Shown piece after piece: positions 56,421 through 64,000 of a stretch of 64,000 nucleotides of DNA; the first letter of the stretch is position 1; each line of letters opens with the position of its first letter. Source of the stretch: Rana temporaria (taxonomy: Eukaryota > Chordata > Amphibia > Anura > Ranidae); the NCBI RefSeq assembly GCF_905171775.1, contig NC_053494.1:51388511-51452510 (forward strand). The letters run 5' to 3'. The translations under genes and the position numbers were made by a program. Under the pieces are notes generated by a model, which did not search any database, was not told the DNA's origin, and saw only the letters and a list, made by a program, of their open reading frames with translations.

Positions 56421-57350
56421 TCTAGCATTTAATCTTAAAGTCTGTATATGCAATAATGCATGCTTGTTATACTCACTGTGGAACTTTAGAAGTTACATAT
56501 ATAGTTACATACTTAGGTTAAAAAAAGACACAAGTCCATCTATTCTAGTTCAACCAGTAAGAAAAAAAATCATACAATCACATAAGCACAATTCTATACC
56601 CACAGTTGATCCAGAGGAAGACGAAAACCCCCAGCAAAGCATGATCCTCCGCATTGTGTAAAAAGGCTGTTTGATCCTGTCTGTTCTGATCCTCCACTTT
56701 TTTCACTGTCCCCAATCCATCCCCTTATAAGACAGAGCCTTTGCACATTCTCAGTTTGGTGTGTATTGCTAGAGAGTTTTTTATTTTTCTTGGGAAGGTG
56801 CATGTGATCAGCACAGGGCCAAACAGCACTGTCCAGACAGAGGGTCAGGAGTCCTGCTGCCTTTTCCTACAAGCTTTAACCAGACACTGATAGAAGGCAC
56901 AAGACTGCTACAGTATATACTGCTGATGAGAAAAGGTATATGGCAAGTTTATATTTACTAAATCTATTGCATTTCCATGTTCTTTGTACTGTGGGAGACC
57001 AGATATAGTGAATGCAGTCTCCTGGGTTTAGTAACACTTTAACCCTAACATGCAACTTTGGACACATAGAGGTTCCTGCACTACTTTGATGCCACTTGAG
57101 TGCCAGAGAGTTTAAAGTTGCATTTAAATCCCACTCCATGAACAGAACTGTCATACTTTCCTATTAGCCAAATAGCCTTAGTGTATCTGGGTAAATTATA
57201 CCTTGCTTTTTTCCAGGACAATATTAAGTTCTCCTGCTCTCCTGTTGTTTGCAGGTATACCACATATGTGTGTGTTATTTGTTGTGTGTGCTGGCCCTCA
57301 AACAATAGTGTGCATTTTTCTTTTTTTTATCTTTATGTTTTTAATCCTAC
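56421..57350. other. No gene recognised
   Basis: AT-rich intergenic sequence. Short open frames exist on both strands but lack conserved motifs or splice context. Nothing repeated elsewhere in the window was noticed. Confidence 0.5.
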
Positions 57351-57359
57351 CTAAATACA

Positions 57360-57926
57360 CACTGACCCTGACCTACCCTGGAAAAAAGACCTACTGTTAT
57401 TTTTGGGGAGGGCTGCAATATAAGCCTTACCCCGAAAATAAGCCTTAGTTTAAAGAGCTTGTAAAATGATCTCTAGTACAGTGTTATATAATGTAAAAAG
57501 TGTATGTTTCTGTAATATAATTGTGTCAAATACCTTCGTTACAGCGCCGCTTGACGCTCAGCTGACCTCCCGCTGCTCTCCTCCTCTTCTCCCAGCTGTC
57601 AATCACGGACCCCCCCTCCCTCCCTCTGCAGTGCTTGGAGTGGGGAAGACAGCTCCCACGGGTCACGGAAGCGAAGGTATTTGACACAATTATATTACAG
57701 AAACGTGCGCAGTTTACATTATATAACACTGTAACAGAGGGGATTCTAGTACTTTACACGCACTTTTACTCTGTACACACTTGGGATTCCTGACAGGCAG
57801 GGAGGAAGAGGGGGAGAGAAGACAGCACATTACATGATAAGTCCTATCCCGAAAATAAGCCCTACTGTGTCTTTGATTGCCAAAATTAATATAAGACCCG
57901 GGCTTCTATTTGGGAAAACACGGTAG
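57360..57926. mobile_element. TA-flanked MITE (TTTCCCCGAAAATAAG family), copy 2
   Basis: It shares with 23805-24270 the words 'ccccgaaaataagcc', 'gtttctgtaatataattg' and 'gcccta', and the closing 'gggaaaacacgg' beside TA. It has the same internal inverted repeat (57478-57540 with 57670-57735). The left terminus is degraded. Confidence 0.65.
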
Positions 57927-58746
57927 CTAATTTATCTTTTTAGTTGGTTATTTATTTTTACAAATTTGTCCTCTTGCTAGGAGAAAAAGATACAATGTAT
58001 CTTTTTCATAATTCAGAAGGAGAAAGAGTACAGGGCTGGTTTTACAGCGTGATCACTGTGATAGCCAATCATGACGATCATGTGATCCATAGATGGTTCC
58101 CCCAGCTCCTAATCGTTAGGCCTCAGAAGAAGGCCCGCCTTCATGATGTCATAAATATGTGTTACACCAGGGTCAGCGGGTAAACTACAGTAACTGAAGC
58201 GTTCATTAAGATAATATCTATTGATCCTGCCATAAGGGTACTTATTCAGACACGTCCTGTTACTGGGTGACAACACTCCATTTTTGTCTCCCAATTGTTC
58301 TCCTGCGTTGTCCCTCTATCACATGGTCTTACAATGGAGACTAGAAGGAGTTGTAGTGATGCTCCCTGCACAGGCATCTTCAACAAAGGTCACCATCAGG
58401 AAACCCACCCTGAGAATTTAATGCTTTAGCAAACAGAATGTCTACTTTAACATGAAAAATCACTAAGTAGAATATTCCCATCACACAAGTTCCTGGAGAT
58501 GGCTTGAAACAATTGGGTGCTGTAGTATCAGCTGGGAACCAGTATCAACACAAGGCAAATCATACATTGACAACATACTATGGATCTTCAGAATAACACC
58601 CAATAGTTTTTTAAAGGGATCACATTTCATCACATTATTTAGGGGGCCACACAGGACCCCTCACATGCCTGATAAAAGGGGTCCTGCATGATGTTATAAT
58701 TAACTTTTCTGATGTCATCACTTTAATACATTTTTGGATGCTCTTC
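57927..58746. other. No gene recognised
   Basis: Intergenic sequence with no convincing coding, RNA or repeat structure on either strand. Confidence 0.5.
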
Positions 58747-59402
58747 TTAAAGTGGTTGTAAAGGCAGAAGGTTTTTTTATTTTATGCATTCGGATAAAAA
58801 ACCTTCTGTGTAGCAGCCCCCCTAATATTTACCTGAACCCCACGTAGATCCAGCCATGTTGCACGAGAGCATCAGCTATCTCTCCCTCCTCATTGGCTGA
58901 GACACAGCAGTGGGTGTCATTGGCTCCCGCTGCTATCAATTAAAGTCAGTGAGCAAATGAGGAGGTGAGAGGGCGGGGCCAAGCCGTGGCTCTGTGTCTG
59001 AATGGACACGTGCAGCGGCTTGGCCCGGGTACCACCATAGCAAGCTTCTCTTGGCCAGGAGCTCCGGCGAGAGACCCAAGAAAAGGAGGTTTTCAACTCA
59101 GGACCCACTAACAGACCAGATTTTAAAGTGGTAGTATACTCTGTACTTCCACTTTAACCTACAGGTAAGCCTATAATAAGGCTTACCTGTAGGTATAAAG
59201 AATGTCCCCCTGCAATGCGCTGCTGACTGCAGCGCCGGAGCCGCGATACCCGGAAGTAACCCCCGGGAGAGATGTCACCGCCGGAGGGGGGGATGAGCAC
59301 CACTGCGGGGGCTTCGATGTAAGGTATGCTATGCATACTAGCTCATTATGCCTTTGTCTTGCAGGTTTTTTTTTTTTTATCGAGGGTTTACAACCACTTT
59401 AA
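58747..59402. mobile_element. TTAA-flanked MITE (AGTGGTTGTAAA ends)
   Basis: TTAA-AGTGGTTGTAAAGGCAG at the left and GGGTTTACAACCACT-TTAA at the right. Inside, 'cagaaggttttttt' pairs with 'aaaaaaccttctg'. A second 'ttaaagtggtagtatac' terminus at 59124-59157 suggests a nested or joined copy. Confidence 0.65.
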
Positions 59403-59544
59403 GCTCCCTAGTGTGCTGGGAAAATATGCTCTGAGCTGCAAGAAGCAGGAAAAACAACCAGATTCCCATGATATAAGGACAGAAGATGGTGGGGCAGAAT
59501 GGGATCTGTAGCTGAACATTGCATTGATTCACTGGATTGTAAGC

Positions 59545-59827
59545 ATGTTATTATTATTATTATTTTTTTTTTTTCCTATAGTGCTTTTTACCCTGGTGAT
59601 GCAAATTGCTTAGGAGGTGAGGCAGCCATCTTTGGTGCATGCAATTGAGACAATTCACCTATCAGCATGTCTTTGGAGTGTGGGAGAAAAAAATAGTTCC
59701 TAGAAGTAATCCATAGGGAGGATAGGGGACTCAAAAACCCCATGTAGAGTATACTGGCTGAGATTCAAACCAAGGACCTTCATGCTGTAAGGCCAAAGTG
59801 CTAACCACTAAGCCACTGCACTGCCCC
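59545..59827 (-). repeat. V-type tRNA-derived SINE
   Basis: Read on the minus strand, it starts with a tRNA-like head. The A-box-like word is 'tggcttagtgg', and the B-box-like word 'ggtttgaatctc' lies about 35 bp further. The conserved 'cccacactccaaagacatgc' V-domain follows, then a tail ending near the TAA/T-rich run at 59550. Decayed but recognisable as a V-SINE family member. Confidence 0.65.
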
Positions 59828-59876
59828 ATTACAGCACATTAAGTGGTTCTGAAGCCAAGACTTTTTTTTACCTTAG

Positions 59877-60360
59877 GCCTCGTACACACGGACAAGAATC
59901 TCGTCAGGAAAAAAACGTTGTTTTCCCTGACGAGATTCTTGGCAAGAAACTCTTGCCGTCCGAGTGTACAGACTCTCGTTTGAAAAGAACCGTGGTTCTC
60001 TTGAAAGGAAAGAACGCTGTGACATCATCGCGTACGACGAGCGTGCGCTCGTCGCCGCCATCTTGCTTCACCCTACCTATGCCGTGGAAGCTACCGCGCA
60101 TGCGTCAAAGTCATTTTGAGCATGCGCGGGTTTCCACTGCGACAGCTAAGTATACACACTCTTGGGTTTCTTGTTGGGAAACAGGCCGACAAGAATCTCG
60201 ACGAGAAAAAAGAGAGCAGGTTCTCTTTTTTTCTCGTTGAGATTCTGGCCAGATTTCCTGACGAGAAACCTGAAAGCCTCGTACACACGAATGGGAATCT
60301 CGGCAAGAAGCAATTTTCTTGCTGGTTTTTGCCGAGAAAACCGGTCGTGTGTACGAGGCT
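59877..60360. mobile_element. Harbinger-like MITE, composite
   Basis: TTA then GGCCTCGTACACACGGACAA opens. The right end GTCGTGTGTACGAGGCTTTAA closes. 'gacaagaatctcgtcagg' pairs with 'cctgacgagattcttg' within 70 bp. A small palindromic unit (60272-60360) has both termini of its own, so two elements may be joined. Confidence 0.55.
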
Positions 60361-60534
60361 TTAAAGTGGTTGTAAACCTCAGATTGAAATGCGAACAAAG
60401 CATATCCTTCTATAGTGTGTCCCTTCCCTCCAATCAGCTCTCAGAGTTCTCCTCACTGATTTACACAATGTTAGAATTAAAAATATTATATAATGTTATT
60501 ATATATAATATAATAATTACCTTTTGTTCCACCA

Positions 60535-60669
60535 GCCCCTCCCTATTAGATTGTAAGCTCCCAGTAGCAGGGACCTCCAAACCCTCTTGTATTGAATTGT
60601 ATTGTTGCTGTATTGTCTCCCTTTATATTGTAAAGTTCTGCGCAAACTGTTGGCACTATATAAAACCTG

Positions 60670-60713
<44 letters not shown>

Positions 60714-60716
60714 GAG
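60535..60716 (+). repeat. L2/CR1-type LINE 3' tail, copy 2, with (TAA)n
   Basis: 'agattgtaagctcccag' to 'gttggcactatataaaacc' then a (TAA)n tail parallels 185-318. Confidence 0.6.
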
Positions 60717-61754
60717 GCATAAGCTCTAAAAAGGAGGGTTTATTAGGGCACTATGCCATGGTTGTTTTTGGCATTTCTGTATACTAAACAGTACAGGGTT
60801 ACTGATGAACAGGTTACTATGAGTTTGTAACAATAAACTGCATATGAAGCACTGGCAACCAAAGATTTCTATGATCTTGTGAGAACTAGCATCAATGGTA
60901 GAGCTTTAAGGACTCAGACACTCTTCTTTTTAAGGGCTTTTCTCGCCCAATTTTATTAAAAGAAAGTTAAAATAACAAAATAACCAGAACAGAAGTTTCC
61001 CATGCAGGGGTATTCAGCATTTGTCTTCCATCAAAAAAAGAAAAAAAAAACATTCAAACTTATATCATATACAATAATAAGGCTTTTCCCAAAGCACTGA
61101 ATAAGAAATTGCGCTCCTTCAACGTCACACAAATAAAGAAAAATGGACACATTTAGTTAAAACATTTTTAACACCAAAAATATTTATTTTAAGAACATTT
61201 TTATAACACAACATCATTTTTTACATACATGGAAAATTAAAGCAAATGGATAAATTTTCTTTTGTCTTAAAACATAAATAACATGTACTATGTAGAACTG
61301 AAAAATGATGAACACGTACCATGGCACTCTAAAGGGGAAGTTCTATTCGCCTTTGGGCTGCTTTTAGCTGATTCCGTGTTAGTAAAAGACGATTCGCGCT
61401 TTTTTGTCTGTTACAGAGTGATGAATGTGCTTACTCCATTATGAACGGTAGTTTTACCAGAACGAGCGCTCCCGTCTCATAACTCGCTTCTGGGCATGCG
61501 CGGGTTTAAAACGTTGTTTTAGCCCACACACGATCATTTTTTACAACCCGAAAAACAACATTTTAAGAACATTTTAAGAACATTTTCAGAACCCGAAAAA
61601 CGATGTGAAGCCCACACACGATGATATTAAATGACGTTTTTAAAAATGTCATTTTTTTTTTTCATGCCAAAAAACGATCGTGTGTGTACGCGGCATAAGA
61701 GTTCCCGCTACGTGAAGTGTAAATGAGGCCTAAAGAGACTGACATTTTCATCTT
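60717..61754. other. Intergenic, one probable MITE end
   Basis: Mostly AT-rich sequence without genes. The stretch 61500-61700 repeats 'cccacacacgat' and ends 'cgatcgtgtgtgtacgcggc', resembling the GTACACACG termini of the Harbinger-like MITEs. Its left end was not located. Confidence 0.45.
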
Positions 61755-61756
61755 TT

Positions 61757-62065
61757 AAAGTGGAGGTCCGGAAAAAAAAAAAATTAAAAGCCAGCAGCTA
61801 CACATACTGCAGCTGCTGGCTTTTAATAAATGCACACTTACCTGTCCCGCTGTCCCTCGATGTCGGCACCTCAGCTGATGTTTCTAGCTGATGCCGTCGC
61901 CATTGCGGGTAATGGAACCCAGCAGTGTAGCCTTTCAGCTTCACGCCGCGAACCCTACTACGCATGCGCGAGGCCCCCGCTCCTCTCTCCTATTAGCCTG
62001 GTGGCCAGGGGAGGAGGGAGCCCCGCGGTGACGTCACTGCCGCGGTCGGACTCCCAGAAGTGGTA
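61757..62065. repeat. TTAA-type MITE, left part
   Basis: 'ttttaaagtggaggtccgga' followed by the hairpin 'agccagcagctacacatact' / 'ctgcagctgctggct' matches 36285 and 38380. No closing terminus is visible, so the right end is uncertain. Confidence 0.5.
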
Positions 62066-62089
62066 AAGGATACCTGTCAAAGACGATGT

Positions 62090-62455
62090 TTTTTCCGACG
62101 GAATTACGCTCAAGCTTGGCTTGCATACACACGGTCACACAAAAGTTCTCTGAACTTTCGTCTGTCAATAACGCGGTGACGTACAACACAACGACGAGCC
62201 GAGAAAATGAGGTTCAATGCTTCCGAGCATGCGTTGAATTATTTCCGAGCATGCGTCAGAATTTTGCGAGTTGGAATTGCTACAGACAATCAGATTTTCC
62301 GACAGGAATTTTTTCCGTCTGAAAATTCCTATTGTTGGAAGAAATTCCAACAGCAAAAGTCCGATGGAGCATACACGTGGTCGGAATTTTCGTTCAAAAG
62401 CTCACATCGGACTTTTGCAGTCAGAATTTCCAATCGCGTGTACGGGACATGAGAA
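62090..62455. repeat. Probable Harbinger-like MITE fragment
   Basis: 'catacacacggtcacacaaa' near the left and 'cgcgtgtacgggacatgag' at the right resemble the GTACACACG termini. 'gtcggaattttcgttc' and 'ttccgacaggaattttttcc' are inverted internal words. Confidence 0.4.
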
Positions 62456-62571
62456 GAATTTCCTGATAAGTGGAAGAGAGCGCATGCTATACATAATTTT
62501 GTCATTGTAACATACAAACATGATAGAATGGAGCTTATAGAGACCCTGTCTGTAGTCTTCAAAAATTATAC

Positions 62572-62730
62572 ATGGTGCTTGTGGCTTAATTTTCGAAGAC
62601 TAGCAGCCTTTAAAACTTAACTCTTTAAACATTACTGAAGAACTGACAGAACTGGAAGATCCAATTACAGGCACTCTTTATTAGGTTTATTCAATACACC
62701 GATGTAAAAGGCCAGAGACTTGGTGGAGAT
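62572..62730 (+). repeat. Local direct duplication, copy 1
   Basis: 'catggtgcttgtggcttaat' through 'aacagaactggaag'-type sequence to 'tattcaatacac' is repeated at 63276-63440 with about 10% difference, including a short insertion. The two copies are about 700 bp apart. Confidence 0.8.
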
Positions 62731-62997
62731 CGGTGGGTGTGTTCCTTTTTGTGTTTTTATTTTTATTTTTTTCTTCTTCTCTTTTTTATTCTCTCTACAG
62801 TCCTGTTCTAAGCCTGAATCTTTAGGGCACTTTTCTAAGGGAAGGGGGATAACCAGGGGGGGTTCCAGGTTAATAAAAATGTAATAAAGATAAAGTATTA
62901 AAAAAGCAAAACAGGATAAAACTTTCGGTTAAGAATAAGATGATAAATGAGGAGAGAGAGGAGAGAGAATTTAGTGGGAAGGAATTTCTCTTTCCAC

Positions 62998-63001
<4 letters not shown>

Positions 63002-63062
<61 letters not shown>
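63002..63062. repeat. (TA)n microsatellite
   Basis: About 60 bp of perfect TA units followed by a T run. Confidence 0.95.
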
Positions 63063-63076
<14 letters not shown>

Positions 63077-63275
63077 CTCTTGGTCTCTCTCATTTTCATT
63101 CGTTGTTATTTTGTTGGTTTGTAAAGAGTAAGTAACACAAACAAAGAGAAGAAGTTATGAGCAAAATAACAGAATTATTGTTTAGATGTATCTTATGAAA
63201 TGTTGTACTATTATCTTTCTGAAGGAAAAATTAAAATAAATAATTTATAAAAAAAACAAAATGATATTCTTTTAC

Positions 63276-63440
63276 ATGGTGCTTGTGGCCTAATTTTTAA
63301 AGACTAGCAACTCAATCAAGCAGCCTTTAAAACTTAACTCTTCAAACATTACCAAAGAACTAACAGAACTGGAAGATAAATTACAGGCACTCTTTATTAG
63401 GTTTATTCAATACACTCGTATAAAAGGCCATAGACTTGTG
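63276..63440 (+). repeat. Local direct duplication, copy 2
   Basis: The second copy of 62572-62730, ending 'ataaaaggccatagacttg'. Confidence 0.8.
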
Positions 63441-63534
63441 GCAAACATAGCGACCCATAGAAACCAGACTGCAGCCAAATGTGGCCTAATTGAGCTTGTG
63501 GCTTCATTTTTGAAGATTGGCAATAAGGGACTGA

Positions 63535-64000
63535 GGGCCAGATCCACAAAAGGGTTATGACGGCGTATCTGCTGATACGCCGTCGTATCTCTGTTTCTAT
63601 CTATGCGGCTGATTCATAGAATCAGTTACGCATAGATATCCCTAAGATCCGACATGTGTAATTGTTTTACACTGTCGGATCTTAGGATGCAGTACCGCGG
63701 CCGCCGCTGGGGGCATTTCTCGTCGTAAACCAGCGTCGGGTATGCAAATTAGCACTTACGGAGATCCACAAAGGTTTTTCCCTTCGTGAAGTCGCCGTAA
63801 GTGTTAGTTTGCCGTCGCAAAGATAGGGCTGCTTTTACAAAGTGTAAAGTTAGTACACCATGTAAAAGTATACCCGTCTTTCCCGCGTCGCTGTAAATTT
63901 TTTTTAAAATTTTTTATTTTTCCCGCCGCAACTATTTTTTACCCGTCGCGATTCACAAAACCTCGGCGCAACGTAACTTCGCGCAAAGCACGTCGGGAAA
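63535..64000. mobile_element. 3-bp-duplication MITE, copy 5 (cut by window end)
   Basis: The left end GGGCCAGATCCACAAA and internal 'gctgatacgccgtcgta' palindromes place it in the family of 32184. The right terminus lies beyond position 64000. Confidence 0.6.

Overview
This window is vertebrate nuclear DNA from a large, repeat-rich genome. The one conserved cellular gene is on the minus strand: the 5' part of TRRAP, the scaffold pseudokinase of the SAGA and TIP60/NuA4 histone acetyltransferase complexes. Thirteen consecutive coding exons (window 23089 down to 1588) join in frame at GT/AG boundaries into exactly 450 codons. They match the N-terminal HEAT-repeat region of vertebrate TRRAP from the initiator Met onward. 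A GC-rich non-coding first exon with promoter-like sequence is proposed at about 40055-40300, leaving a first intron of about 17 kb. The rest of the gene lies beyond position 1. The style and density of the repeats (TTAA-flanked MITEs, V-type SINE, L2/CR1 tails, hAT elements) suggest an anuran, most likely a ranid frog. That is an inference from repeat character, not from a search.

Layout: 1-23.1 kb holds TRRAP exons 2-14, whose introns are almost filled with non-autonomous DNA transposons, many nested. 23.1-40 kb is the proposed intron 1, again mostly MITEs plus a 22-bp minisatellite. 40.0-40.5 kb is the putative TRRAP promoter and exon 1, with a long (TA)n tract just upstream. 40.6-44.2 kb holds a 47-bp minisatellite, a Tc1-like fragment and two complete MITEs. 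44.2-56.4 kb is a 19-bp minisatellite whose unit contains an 11-nt telomere-like core, split by three DNA transposons. The largest is a 9,272-bp hAT element (45039-54310) with matching TIRs, a matching 8-bp target duplication, an intact 1,089-codon BED-finger transposase, a TATA-box promoter and two internal satellite arrays (131 bp and 88 bp). 56.4-64 kb is intergenic: MITEs, a V-type SINE, an L2/CR1 tail and microsatellites.

No tRNA, rRNA or snRNA gene, CRISPR array or second conserved host gene was found. The points worth following are the very large, apparently intact hAT element with unusual internal arrays; a MITE family with variable 3-bp (A-N-W) target duplications; paralogous intronic segments carrying independent TTAA insertions, with their empty sites preserved in the sister copies; and a 24-bp TTAA-bounded duplication around one TTAA element.
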